NCBI GenBank assembly: GCA_907163375.1
Contig: CAJQUW010011017.1
Location: forward strand, 62,001 to 126,000
Direction: 5' to 3'
Source: Prostheceraeus crozeri
Lineage: Eukaryota; Platyhelminthes; Polycladida; Euryleptidae
Length of the DNA: 64,000 nt
Shown one piece after another: positions 1-11,699 of the stretch (position 1 is the first letter of the stretch; each line of letters opens with the position of its first letter). The notes under the pieces are model-generated. The model did no database searches and was not told the DNA's origin. It saw only the letters and a list, made by a program, of their open reading frames with translations. A program made the translations under genes and the position numbers.

Positions 1-2377
1 GCGCGTGTCTTCTGTCGACAATCTTAGCAACAAATTCGATTCTAAATCTTATTTGGAATTGTGCGACTACTTCTTTTTGAATAATAGTAGTACTTAAAGG
101 AAAGTAGAATTATCTATTAAAGAAATCAAATTGAAGCTTTAGCTAGAATTACAGCTGTTTGTAGTGAGGGTTAGGTAAGTGCTACTTAGGCATTACGACA
201 TTTGAAATTTTACGAATCATGGCGAAACACGGAAAGTCACGATGAAAGTTGGAGGAGAGCCTCCGACTGGATTGAAACAAAGAGTGAACTGCATCAAGAA
301 TGTAGCATTTCACCGGTTCTGTTCATCATGGTTCATGTGATGGCTATGCGAGTAGATCTAGCACTATTAGCGATAGAATAATGGCCAGGGTCACATAATT
401 TTTCGCACAGACATTTGCAAATGTCTGTGCCGAAATATTATAATACGACGTTATAAACCATCAGAAAGAGAAACTCCGCATGAGATTGATATTTTTGCAA
501 ACCTCACACTGCTTTGTAAGTAGGCCTAACATGCGGTACACGGCATAGCTGCTGTCACAGCATAGTTCCCATACGCTGTAGGCCTGATGAGGATCAAATA
601 GCTTGAGCAATGATAACAATATTGCCAGGGTTGTTGGCCATTCCCATGAGAAAATTCTGGAATGCCCAATGGGATTCCTATTCCATTTCATAAAACGAAT
701 ACTCTTCCAAACCCTTTTAGTTTACAATTATGCTTTTTTTCATATTTGCTTTCCCTTTGTTCTATTAGGCTTGCTATTATGTAGAGGAGGACGCTGTTAC
801 ATGCTACACTACAAATTGTAATTCTGTCATCGCTATGCCAGTTACCTTTCATTTTCTTAGTACATGCGTTAGTATAATCCTCACTGTATGAACATGAAGA
901 ATATAGTTTTAGTTTGTTACCTAAATTATGATCAACAAGCCAAATGATGAACTGTCCAAAATTTTTGGCTCTCAACTATGCCAATGAATAGTAATCTAAT
1001 ATAATTCCTGTAGACGCTTTTTGTCAAATCACTGTATCTCTCTTTGTTTCACCGTAGTTTGTACTTCTAGTAAACGGACGCACTTGAGCAATCTAAACGT
1101 GTGTTTCGTCAGTAATTAGGAGTATAATGCCTCAAAAGAAATGAGCGTTTCAGTGCATATGATTGATGGAATTCGTCAACCGACTGATTGTCATTATCAC
1201 CCACCACCTGCAAGTGAATACACAGAAATACTGAGATATTTAGCATCGGTGTCGAATATATTCCGATGACCATCTCACGAGAAAATGAATCTGAGCACGA
1301 CGGCTCACTCCCAGCAACAAGCTCAAATATTCTCTAGGATATTACGCACAAATTAAGATGGAATATTACGCGATCTTGAACCAAATCCTACTTAATCCCA
1401 CGACTGTATGCATGAGTTCATCTTTCATTGGGTCGTGATGACCCCAGGGAAAATCGATAATTTTTATAGGCCTAATTCCGCATTTTTACGCGCTTTGTTG
1501 TATTTAAAAGCGCACCGCGACAAACGTATGGTTATGATGACAACGAACTTGTACGGTAAGTCTATGCAGATTAAGTGGTTCTGCGATGCAAGTAAGAAAT
1601 ACAAAAATTGTCATTAGTGATCTTTAGTACTTATAATTTGATTTATCTCTTCAATATGAAATCTTACACCATTACTTTTGTGGTTTATGAAGTAGTAATT
1701 GAAGTACCAGTATAACATCTGCACCATGGCTTCATAGTATTCACTGTACATTCCACTTTGTAACTGATGAGCTGTGGTGCAAGCTCGAAATGCATCGCGC
1801 TAATACAAATAAACATAAGATCAAGTGTTGGATTTCTCGTTTCTTTGCGAGAACAATTTGTCCCACAACGTTGAGCTTGTATTATAAATTACAAGCCGAT
1901 ATTTCACAGCACAAGTCTGGCTGCGTCGTCTGGGCAGACTGAAACACACATCACGCGAAGCAGAGCGTCAACATACCTCACTAGACAGAATGATATCGGT
2001 GACAGTATGCACAAAAGTGTGGTATCTTAAAAACATGAACCGTACTATGAACCGATGTGAACTTCATGTCCCTTCCATTTAAAGTGTTATTTGATTTCTA
2101 TGACTCTATTCAGTATTGCTTTGCTTCGCGAGATGTGCGTTTATCACTAAAGAGCAATGATCACATGCATCAATTGCAAAATGAAATAAAGACAAATATG
2201 AGAGTAAGATGTGACGCCCAGCCAGTGGGATACACTGTACATGCATAAGTCTATTATGAAATTCATCGGAAAATTACATTCGGCCAATGCTCTGAATGTT
2301 TCAATGGCCGCCACACCACTGCACTACAAGCACTTTCCCTGCCACTGATTGATTACAATTATGTGGAGAAACCTTAC
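1..2377. other. non-coding stretch, nothing recognised
   Basis: I see no convincing exon, RNA gene or complete mobile element here. The short open frames lack splice signals or family resemblance. The stretch holds TAGGCCTA at 521 and 1467 and a TAGGCCTG near 579. It lies downstream of the last recognised exon of the minus-strand gene that ends its visible part at 2378, so it may be intron or 3' flank of that gene. Confidence 0.4.
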
Positions 2378-2551
2378 CTTTTGTGGATTCACTTGTGGCT
2401 TTGCATCACGGCAGCCGACAATCCTGTAATTTTCTGACGGGGCGTTCACTGCATCGTCTATAGCTCGCTCGTAATTCGCCCGTTTCATTTCTTTGGAAGT
2501 GAGGTAGGAAGCATCATCTGAAGTTGAAGAGTTAGAAGCTCCACCTGCGGA
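2378..2551 (-). CDS. Exon C of unrecognised Ser/Asn-rich protein gene
   Basis: A 174-base exon of exactly 58 codons, read from 2551 down to 2378. On the minus strand it is preceded by a pyrimidine-rich TTATTTCAG acceptor and followed by the strong donor AAG|GTAAGG, both in phase 0. It begins with the residues SAGGASNSSTSDD and ends with KPQVNPQK, so it is Ser/Asn/Asp-rich at its start and charged in the middle. It follows exon B (5330-5158), which also ends in phase 0. I do not recognise the protein. No stop is present, so more exons should follow at lower coordinates or outside the window. The splice sites, phase agreement and frame are seen directly; membership in one gene is inferred. Confidence 0.6.
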
Positions 2552-3631
2552 CTGAAATAACAAGAATGAATTGTTAATTTTATTCGATGGGATAGGAAGC
2601 GCATTTTTCTTAATAATCGAAACAATATATAAAAGAAATACACGACATGTACAATATAAGTAATACAATCACACGTAGCATGAACTGCAAGTGAGAAATT
2701 CAAAGATGCACATATCAAACACCTCAGTCTTTTAGAATACCGGTATATGGAGTATACATGCTTGTCGAAGAGTGAGATGAGGTCCTACATGATGGCTCCA
2801 TCAAAGCAACATATTCTCAGCTTTGTTGGGCGTTAAGATGGATTTAAAAGCCGCTAATTATGCATTTATGCAATTATGTTCAGAACTTTGCATCCGAATA
2901 GGCGTAAGGTACGATTACCGGAAGTTGTACTAAATAAGTTCAGGGTATTTTTATACTCCGTATTTTCTAATATATAATAAATAGGTTAACAGAAAGTCTT
3001 GCCTAAAATAATGCTTTTAAAACCGTATTGTGTTATTGCAAGACAATGTCTTCAACACGCCTTTGAAGATAAGTTTTTTCAAAAAGGCTTTGAAGATAAG
3101 TCTTATACGATGTTATAACATGGTTGTACGTAAAACCTTGCATTCAACATGTTTTAAAACAGTGCTCTCTAACTTGTTTTTATGTCCACGGCTTTAAGCA
3201 TGTTACTAATAGTGTTTTCAAACATGATTTTAAACTACAACTGAGAGCCCAGTATTTGGCAAATGTAGTATTGACTGCCTGATAAGCGCCTTGATGTTGT
3301 ATTCAAAGTAAGAGAAGATTTAAACAAATGAGCAAGTAAACCTGTTATCTATCCATGACATGTTAGAGCGGCAAATATGGAGGCATAGAATGCGTTCAAC
3401 AAATTATGTAGTGTGAGTAAATATGAGCAGCATAATATAAACATGCAACTTAGTAAACTTGCGAACAGTATGATATCGACATAACTAGTAGTTTATCTCA
3501 CATATCAAAACAACTTTTAAGGTTGCTGACACATTTAATATGTTGTTTAATTGAAAAAGAAGCGATAGAAACTACTGAGATAAAAGAACAAAAAATTGCT
3601 TACTGTTTTAAAGCACGTCAAAAATGGATCA

Positions 3632-3809
3632 ACGTCACTACTCCCTGGGGGCTTGGACGGTGATGACATAACCAGACCTTAACCTGGGTCATTGAGATCT
3701 TTTCCGATCCGTATGCCCTTCCTGACGAGTTCCAATGACAACTTCGGGACTCGACCTCTGGACCGAAAGATCGCTAGGCCAAGCACTTAACCACTGTGCC
3801 ACGGAGAAC
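3632..3809 (-). repeat. tRNA-derived SINE, copy 1
   Basis: On the minus strand the copy opens with a tRNA-like head. Its A box, TGGCACAGTGG, lies at about 3792-3802, and its B box, GGTCGAGTCCC, lies at about 3745-3755. The spacing fits an RNA polymerase III internal promoter. The body ends near the plus-strand sequence CGTCACTACTCCC. Two other copies share this layout (5461-5615 and the window end), so this is a repeat family and not a tRNA gene. The head does not form an obvious complete acceptor stem. Confidence 0.75.
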
Positions 3810-4149
3810 ACCAAAAAACATGGTTTTTAAACACTGTTTGCTGCCGAGTGGTTTTAATAGAATCCGTTACGTGGACTTCGAGTTATTTGAGATTGAAAAA
3901 TACATGCTGAGTCTATAGCGGTCAGCTCTTCAGTTTTCCTTCAAAAATCGCCCAGTCTGCAGAGTGACAACATGGTGAAAGAGCAATGAAGTGCTACCTT
4001 TTGATGAGTCGAATGAACATAAGGGAGACCGGCGAAATGGTAGAATTGCTTCAGGAGACCCAGTGTTTCCACATGCAATTGATAGCGATGTAAAATTCAG
4101 TGTCATCATAACAGATAGAGAGAACTTTTAATACCCTCTGCTAGGAGGG

Positions 4150-4649
4150 TAGGGTTCTGTGATGGTGAGTGGTGACGGATCGCGGCGATAAAGGAGTTTG
4201 TTACTCTGCAACTGAAGCTCATTGTAATGGAAGATCTGTGATGTCCTTTAAGCGAAGCATCCATTAAAAAAATCACTGATCCATGTGTCTTCCTTAATTG
4301 TGAGACTCTGTCGAAATATGAACATGTAGATATTACTGCATCTGATATTGAGAAAGTGTCTAGGGCAATGGAAGTGCTTTTTCCTGAGATACTGATTCTG
4401 AAGTCTAAACAGCTGCGCATCTTTCTTCTCTATAGGACAATCTCCCCTTATTTACGCGAAGCTGTAGCTGCATCCATGCGAGGTGCAAATAAAATGACTA
4501 CTAGGAATAACATGAGAGCATTCCTTACTGAACGTGGTATTACTCCTGCTTTACAAACAGTAAGGTGCGGCAAAGCCACTTTAATTCACTGCTTTCCGAA
4601 AGAAGAAAATCTCACTAAAATCGATGATCCAGTCTTTCTAAGTAACTGA
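4150..4649 (+). pseudogene. Decayed open frame of unknown family
   Basis: From about 4252 to a stop at 4647-4649 a frame of about 130 residues stays open. It includes FLNCETLSKYEHVDITASD, AMEVLFPEILILKSKQLRI and HCFPKEENLTKIDDPVFL. Just upstream, coding-like sequence continues in another frame (CYSATEAHCNGRSVMSFKRS), and the frames switch at the run of seven A residues near 4266-4272, which looks like an indel. The content is protein-like, with few low-complexity runs. I cannot place it in a family; a transposon-derived gene or an exon with upstream CCTTTAAG acceptor are both possible. The matching minus-strand frame is treated as a shadow. Confidence 0.35.
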
Positions 4650-5157
4650 ATTCGGCCCAATTTTGTCAGTGCAACTTTGAATATCCAGCACTACAAAGAA
4701 GCTTTCAGGATGTCTGATCGGGCTTCAACTTTAGTATAATATTGAATTACTCAGACTTGCTCATGCATACAAATTTTTAAGATTTATATAATATATTTGC
4801 TTATCAACTTGATGGTGTACGCAAGATAGGTGGATCTAGGTGTCATGTTGGATAAAATGTATTGCGCATTTTATATCAGGCATACTTAAGTAGCCACCAC
4901 CGTTAAAATAAATGTTTGATAATATCACTGTCATCCACTTGTCCTTTCCATTCCCGCAATCTCCATATTAACATGTGGCGCAGAATATCTCCTTATTTCA
5001 TCGCTTTTCAAATAAATCTCTTAAGTTTTCCTAACACATTAGTAAGCATGCATGCACCACTTTGTCATAAAAACAATTGAATGAATAGCCTACCTTCTAA
5101 GTCCGAACCAAAATCCGACACAAAGTAGTTTCGAAGTGACATTACATCAACACTTAC

Positions 5158-5330
5158 CGAATGTATTTGATTGTCAACATACATTCGCCCATAGTTCCAA
5201 TCATTGTCTGAATTCATTCTGGTTCCTATAAAACGATCAGATTCTGAGCAATCGATGCGACCCGAGGTATTGCTCGTATTTGAGCTGCTGTTCATTGAAT
5301 TAAGCTTCCTCATAGTAGTTTTGGATCCAC
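5158..5330 (-). CDS. Exon B of unrecognised Ser/Asn-rich protein gene
   Basis: A 173-base exon read from 5330 down to 5158. The acceptor is TTTTCTTCAG and the donor is TCG|GTAAGTG. It enters with two bases that complete a glycine codon begun by exon A, then carries 57 codons and ends in phase 0. The middle reads NSMNSSSNTSNTSGRID and the end reads MYVDNQIHS. The composition (Ser, Asn, Asp) suggests a disordered linker rather than a folded domain. A SINE copy (5461-5615) sits in the preceding intron. The phase fit with exons A and C is the best evidence that this is a real gene. I see no family motif. Confidence 0.6.
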
Positions 5331-5460
5331 CTGAAGAAAATTTTCCTTAACATAAGAGGAGCATGTAAACAATTTCAAGGGGTTCCTAAGATACCACACA
5401 TGTGCTTCATACAAATTGTGATTAGATGAAAGAGAAGAATTATCTAAAAAATCATGGTTT

Positions 5461-5615
5461 GACGTCACTACTCCCCCATAATAGGGGCTTTGACGATGCT
5501 GAAATAGCAGGAAGTTTAATCTGGAGCGATATGATCGGTTAGTCCGGATGCCCTTCCTGAAGACTTCCAATTACACTTTCGTGGCAAAGCACTTAACCAC
5601 TGTGCCACGGAGACC
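5461..5615 (-). repeat. tRNA-derived SINE, copy 2, B box lost
   Basis: This is the same family as the copy at 3632-3809. It shares the plus-strand start GACGTCACTACTCCC, the middle GATGCCCTTCCTG, and the end CACTTAACCACTGTGCCACG, which is the A box region in reverse. The segment that should hold the B box is missing between about 5578 and 5585, so this copy probably cannot recruit polymerase III. It lies in the intron between exons A and B of the minus-strand gene, in the same orientation as that gene. Confidence 0.75.
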
Positions 5616-6327
5616 ATAGAGACATTCCTCTAAATAGATGTGCTATGTATCAAGCATCGCCTATCTGTAGTATGTAACCATCTACGAACACTCAGACAGT
5701 AACCCATTTGAAGCAAAATAGTAATTGATACCATAATTCTGTCAAGCTACTTTTTAATAGTGTCGACAGGCATTTCCACAAAAAAGTCAACTTCGTTTTC
5801 GAAATGTGTGCAAAAATCTCAAATTTCATTGCTCTATACTCAATATACGTATATTTCAAGGTTACATACATATCCCTGAACAATTGAATTCATACGCCAC
5901 ATTTGTGATTTTTCAAAAGTTCATATGCAACACCAAGGTAGATTTTTCTTAGAAACTGGTAGGAACCAAATAATCAAGGTTACATCAAATAGATGAAAAA
6001 CATGATTCGTTAAGAATTAAGGTATGCTGAAGTTGATGCAACACAAAGTAATAAAGCCTATTTGCAACTGATGCATGATGTTAAGTATACAGTCTGCAAA
6101 AATTCATGAAAATAAATCCGAGTGGCAACTTTGATATCTGTCAACAAAAAACACGATGCACTCTACCTTCTTGACAAAGAAGCATGACTGTTAACAAAAA
6201 AAACAAAAGTCATACAAGATCGAAATTCTGTTCACTCAACAACCACCATGCTTTTGAGCAAGATTATATTATACTGCTATATATTGCATTTGCTGTATTG
6301 TATCAACATTCATGAGATAATTTTTAC

Positions 6328-6555
6328 CTGAGGGAGGTTTCATTCCAACGGTGTATAACGTATGATCACCGGTCACAGAATTTGATAGGGATCTTTCTTT
6401 TAAACTCCGGTTAGAATTTTCCATAAGACTTCGATTTGTTGCAGAATTTAGGATGGCATTTCCGCGCTTTTCCCACTTCATTAAACAGGAAGTCAAAGCA
6501 CCATCCATCTTCGTCACTTCCTGTAGCGTTTTCTCGAAATTCTGCTTCTGCATTT
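6328..6555 (-). CDS. Exon A of unrecognised gene, helical then Ser/Asn-rich
   Basis: A 228-base exon read from 6555 down to 6328. It follows a TTTTAG acceptor, enters with two bases, holds 75 codons and leaves one base before the donor CAG|GTAAAAAT, matching exon B. It begins MQKQNFEKTLQEVTKMDG, a stretch of charged, probably helical sequence, continues through CLMKWEKRGNA, and ends in Ser/Asn/Arg-rich sequence (NRSLMENSNRSLKERSLS). The ATG at 6553 could be an initiator, but the acceptor just before it suggests an earlier exon at higher coordinates. A regulatory or cytoskeletal adaptor is possible, but that is a guess from composition only. I cannot name the family. Confidence 0.6.
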
Positions 6556-8489
6556 CTAAAATCAAAGAGATTTACGTTGATAGATTGACTGAAATCGACA
6601 GCACAGCTACATCGTTTTGGGCAACAACATGTGAATGCAAAATATTTAGGCTATTTTTAAGTCGGAAAACGAACAGTGTTGACACATGATATGAATGAAA
6701 TGGTAGAATGATGAAGTGTTTGCGTACAAAATGAATGAGCTCGCGTGGATAAGCAGTACAGATATATGATGACAACAGAATCGGAAGAAATGATGATGCA
6801 TAGCAATTCATTTATAAGTTACCGACTGAAATTTTTCAAAAATTGACGGTAGTTAATTGTGCATACGTGGACCTGAAGGATAGTCAGCATAATTATTGAT
6901 TACAAGGGTGGGCTGCCTCATTAGGATCTGTGACACATTTTGTCACGATTGGATCGGGAATTGTCACATTTCGACACACACCAATTGACATAAATGTCAT
7001 AGGTAGATGACCAAATTTTTGACACATACCGCTGAACAAAAAATTGACAGTTCCAAAAACCCGTAACCCCCTTCACCAAGGACTGCTTTCTAGCTTCCAA
7101 CTAGTGTAGCTGCCGTGTTAGTGCATTTCAATGTAAATACGACGGTCACAGCTCGTCCTTGAAGCTGCTTCTCAGCAATTTTTTATTTATGCAACTCGGC
7201 AGTGATGCATAACTGGAACGAGTCTGGAACGATTGTAATCGATAAGTTTGTAACGATTGATGCATTAAAAAGGTAACATCAGGAACACGTACTTCAGGTT
7301 TTGAATTGATACCTTAGAAAGTAGAATGTCTGCTAATAAATTTAAAACAAGGAGCACTAAAAAAGATTGCTAGCAGAGTTTTTTGTTTCTAAGATAGCAA
7401 TTCAAAACTTGAGTAGTAAAAAAATCTTGTTACATTTGGAGTTCTTTCTACATTGCAGCTAGGAATTCAATGGCTAATTGCACTGTCAACAAGTTGCTAC
7501 GACACAAGAACAGCAAGTCTGCATTGTCTGAAATTTTGGTTATCGGTAATTCTTTTACAAATGTGAGACACGCATAAACCACAAAATACACCTCAAATTA
7601 TACTATAATTCATGAAATGCAATCAAGTGATCAAAATATCAGTTACAAGAAATTTTTTTAAGAGTCAGATTATCACAGGTTACCGCAAATCATATGAATA
7701 TCGATGCAATTATGTACATTCATAGCTTCAAATCCATGCTTACTAAGTATCATCATCGTCAATAATGAATTGAAAAACTTGTACTCTATTAAATTAATGA
7801 GGTACAATAACAGGATTCTATGATTTCTGCTTTAGGCTACTAGGTCATCAACTGCTTTGCCAAGGACCGAACTGAAATCTCTACAAGGGTGCGCTGGCAT
7901 GTTTTCAGAATTTCTAAAAATAGATCATGAGTCTGGCGCATTGTCGCGTCAACCTCCAATCAGGTGCGCCTGGCACAGGCTTCGGCGCGCTTATTTTCAT
8001 AAATTCTAGTGATAGAGAAACGTCTGGCGCGCGGGTGCGCCAACGTCGAAACTGGTGCGCTGGTGTGTTAAACTCGAACAAGGAGCGCCTGGAAAACATA
8101 TAACGATTTTCCCAGGAACGCCTGGGAAGATGTAAACATGTCGAATACTTTTTATTTTCTTAGTGTCATCTGATCTTTCAACAGTAATCCACACTGAGCA
8201 TTTCCTGCTGGACGTTCACCTGTCTATTAGACATGAGTGATAGGCCTATTCAATGGATTCTAAGGTCTGCCAGAAACACAACGTCTTTATTTTATTGCTG
8301 TAAACCATATTCTAAAGACTAGCACTTTACAGACACATTATAAAGCGATTAAGATAACATAGCTGCATACTCAGCAGGCGAGTTGGCATTATGCAGGCTG
8401 TCAAGTATTAAGGCATCTGAATATCCAGCTTCTCTGCTATTGGGAGAAGCAGTTGGGATTCTCAGGATGAGTTTTTATTTCCTTTGGAT
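6556..8489. other. non-coding stretch with a CpG-rich repetitive patch
   Basis: I see no exon I would support. At about 6925-7050 several TGTCA/TGACA words recur in both orientations, which might be a decayed small transposon. At about 7885-8130 the base composition jumps to CpG-rich, with repeated GGTGCGC-TGG words; open frames there on the minus strand follow from the composition and are not convincing genes. TAGGCCTA occurs at 8241. Confidence 0.4.
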
Positions 8490-8494
8490 TTAAT

Positions 8495-8653
8495 CATGTA
8501 GCAGAGAGCTGAAATATTTTCCAGCTTTCTCCATAATCATATCATATTCAATATTCATGTTGTGGATTGTTGATATTTGTTTCACCTCGGCACAGTTGAC
8601 ACCATCAACATCACTCAGCTCAGACCTATCACCCACCTGGATTTGTCTTGCAA
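8495..8653 (-). CDS. possible terminal exon, unknown protein
   Basis: On the minus strand an open frame runs from near a possible acceptor (AAATCCAG, just before the GTGGGTGATAGG at about 8640) to a stop at about 8494. It reads SELSDVDGVNCAEVKQIST and later NIEYDMIMEKAGKYFSSLL, which is protein-like in composition. An AATAAA lies about 12 bases past the stop on the same strand, unusually close. It cannot be an internal exon of the gene at 6555-2378 because it ends in a stop. I do not recognise the family, and it may be spurious. Confidence 0.25.
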
Positions 8654-8679
8654 TCGAGTGAACTGTCGGAATTTGCATG

Positions 8680-11060
8680 ACATTGAAAATCCGAAATTAG
8701 GATTGAAAATTCCAGCATGATTGGCTCTGAAACTTGGGTGCTTCATGTTCTATACATCTACACTACGCTATGAATGTTTCAACCTACAAAGTGGCCCAAA
8801 CTCGCTGATTCCGTGTCAACCTTTCTTCTTTGTATAATAGTGCTTTCTATAGCGCATCCTTGTATGTTGTCCAAACGAATACCGGTATGCATACCACTTA
8901 ATTCGTGCTAAACGTCTGGAGGACTTCCTGTAAAAAATTGTCATGAATTGTATCCATGAGCAATCATTTTTCGATAGGAGCAGGAGATTACTGAATTAAG
9001 TCATTTTGGTGTGTTGATTCCGGTTACTTTCATAAATGGCAACTGCTCGAATGTCCTTTAAATTGCCCTAGAACAATATTTTGGAATTATTCGTAACGGT
9101 CGGGATACAAATAAATAGGTAGGATGTTTGACCCTAGAAAAATTGCAGACAAGCTTTGATATGAAAAATCTAATAGAGCAATGATGTCTGCACTAGGCGT
9201 TTAAATCAAAGTTCTAAACCAGGGTCAAATTCCCACCGTTCGACAGTAGGTGAGAGCAATAACTACGAATCAATGAATTTCGAGGTTCTTTACCTGAATT
9301 CATCACCTTCGATATGTCTATTAATCACAAACTTGATATGAAAAATGTATTCCCAATTTTTTTAGTATGCGTGTCTCTTCATTCGTGGACAACCCCATCG
9401 AACGTGTATGAATGGATTGTCGCCTTAAAATGTCCTCATCGTTATGTTATCTTCAAAGATATGACTGCTTCTACTCTTTCCTGAACGAGTTGGCAAGTGT
9501 CCGCCACTGACTCAGCATGTCTAAAGAACATGAGGTATACATCAGTTTTCCAACTATCTGAAATATGCTTGAAATGCTCAATCGTGCATGGAGTTCAATG
9601 ACAATTTATTCACACGCAGATGAGTGTCAAAATGCATCACTTGCATTTTAAAAGTGAAATTGACGGCTTTTTTTGTGGATGATAATGCTGCTATTTGAAA
9701 GGATGCGCCTTTCATTATGATGCTTGTTCGTCACTGCACTTAATAAAATACAATTAATTCATCGTTGCGTCTAAAATCTGACGCTTGATTGCACTTCCAT
9801 CCTGCTCCAATGCTATTGTCGCACGCATAGATCATCAAAGACGTCTTCACGCATTTTCATTCAGCTCTAGCGACTTAACGAAACAACTTTCACTGCCGAG
9901 AGTCACGTCGAATGACTTCTCTTCCAACTTACATGCGATTGAGCTTATGTCAAAAAATCATCCATAGTACACCTTAGAGACACCCATGAATGGACCATTT
10001 CATCGGATAGCCCAAATAAACCAGTCTTCGAAGACTGGTCACATAAATGTCAAGCATTAGCCCGTGATAAATACTAACATGCACAGACTGTCTACTTCTA
10101 GAATTAAGTTCAATTTCAAAAATTATATGTAGCTAATGCACGACAAGTGGCGGACACTCGACACTTGAGAAAAATCGCTTCCGAAATTTGATACATGATT
10201 AATAGGAATATCGGGCGACAAAAAATGGATTTCGAGCATTCCTTTATCAAGTAGTAGTTTTGTTTTATAAATGACCAAAAAGTCTATTATGATTGAGTGC
10301 ATGCGTGGAGGTAAGAGCTTTGTGTTCTCATTAGCTGATTGCACCTGTAAAGCAAGTTTAAACCGCTGCTGCGCAAACCGATAGCGTGGTGGGTTTTGTA
10401 AGTTTTTAGGCCTAGCATACCTCCTCGAACTGTCAGAAGCAACAGAGATTCCGCCAAAAATTGCAACAGAAACATGTCTGATATTTGGTAAGAACGTTTA
10501 AGATGAATTTACATCCGAAGCTTTCCCTGACAGTTTTGCCATAACGGTAAAAATACTAATCCTGTAAAAGATTGAGAAGCAAGTTCTTGATTTAATTTCT
10601 GATTTTTGAATATAAGGCGCACTATCATCATCAATTAGGTTATGAATCACAAAACAACAATCATGGACGCACTCTTCGCTTATATCACATTAACACATTT
10701 CACGTAGATTCAATTTTCAGTAAAAAAAAGCTGTGTGCAAGAACATGGTGACCGCGCAACACTGAGTCAGAAATTTACTGATATTTACTGACACTTGGGT
10801 CCCAGGATATGCTACATACAGGGATGAGAAAGCAGTTTCAAAAAAAACCGGAGGACCTTTTCTAGGGGGTCCATACGTTGCTTTTATTTCCTAGGGACCA
10901 TTTCTAATCTTGATATGATTTCAAGTAATCCAAGAGTCAATTTTAAATAGTTATGAATCTTTATGCGCCTACACACCAAAGGTCCCATACTGCGACTAAA
11001 ATTACATTGGATTGTTAATGCACTAGGGCCATAGATAGTAATTAATTAGAGCTAAACCAT
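8680..11060. other. non-coding stretch, nothing recognised
   Basis: AT-rich sequence without a supported exon, RNA gene or complete element. It includes TAGGCCTA at 10407. Near 10818 there is a CAGGGATGAG sequence that resembles a hAT end, but I found no matching partner end. Confidence 0.4.
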
Positions 11061-11068
11061 ATTGAGGT

Positions 11069-11217
11069 GAAGCGCCGCAGGCGAAACCTCCGGCCTTTTG
11101 GGAGTGCAACTAGTAGAATTTTTATGTTTTGTGAAAAGCCACAGGCGAAACCTCCGGTCGTTTAGAAGTATAGATTGCAGAATTCAAGCTTTTTAAAGCG
11201 CCGCACGTGAAACCTGG
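11069..11217 (+). repeat. imperfect tandem repeat, about 60-66 bp unit
   Basis: Three units start near 11071, 11137 and 11197. Each contains a form of GCGCCGCAGGCGAAACCT: CGCCGCAGGCGAAACC in the first, GCCACAGGCGAAACC in the second and GCGCCGCACGTGAAACC in the third. The first two go on to TCCGG. The units are G+C-richer than the flanks. I see no coding content or target duplication. Confidence 0.6.
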
Positions 11218-11699
11218 AATATATAAAAACATTTTCTCGGCAATAATATCAAGCAGGAATTACAACTTTTCTGAGCTTTCTGTTATTTTAAAATGTCATA
11301 GGAGAGAGGGTTTTGTGAATCTTTTCTGTGAAATTTCTTGGGGTGTAAAATGAGTTTCACAATGTACTACAGTTACAATATATCCCATGCATGGTAGAAA
11401 AAAAGAATTGTTTACTTCACAAGGCACGGTCTGCTTCTTGAATACACATACCTACACTATACAATTGTACATGTGGTTTTTTAAAATTGCTACAATCCTC
11501 ATGATTTGCTTAGCATTTTGAATCAACAGTACCCAAATATTTGCCTTGAAATGTAGAGTTCAGTAGATGGAACTTCATTGAGCTTGTTGGAATTCTCAGT
11601 GACAATGTCTACCAATAACAAGCCTCAATTTCAATTCTTTAAGAAACAAGCAAGAATGATTCACAATTACCAATGTATGCGAAAATGGCAATAGTGAAA

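Noticed and set aside
7914-8194. Minus-strand frames in the CpG-rich patch
   Set aside because: They follow the repeated GCGC words, with no protein-family features or splice signals.
10818-10870. hAT end (CAGGGATGAGAAAGC)
   Set aside because: No inverted partner or flank duplication was found.
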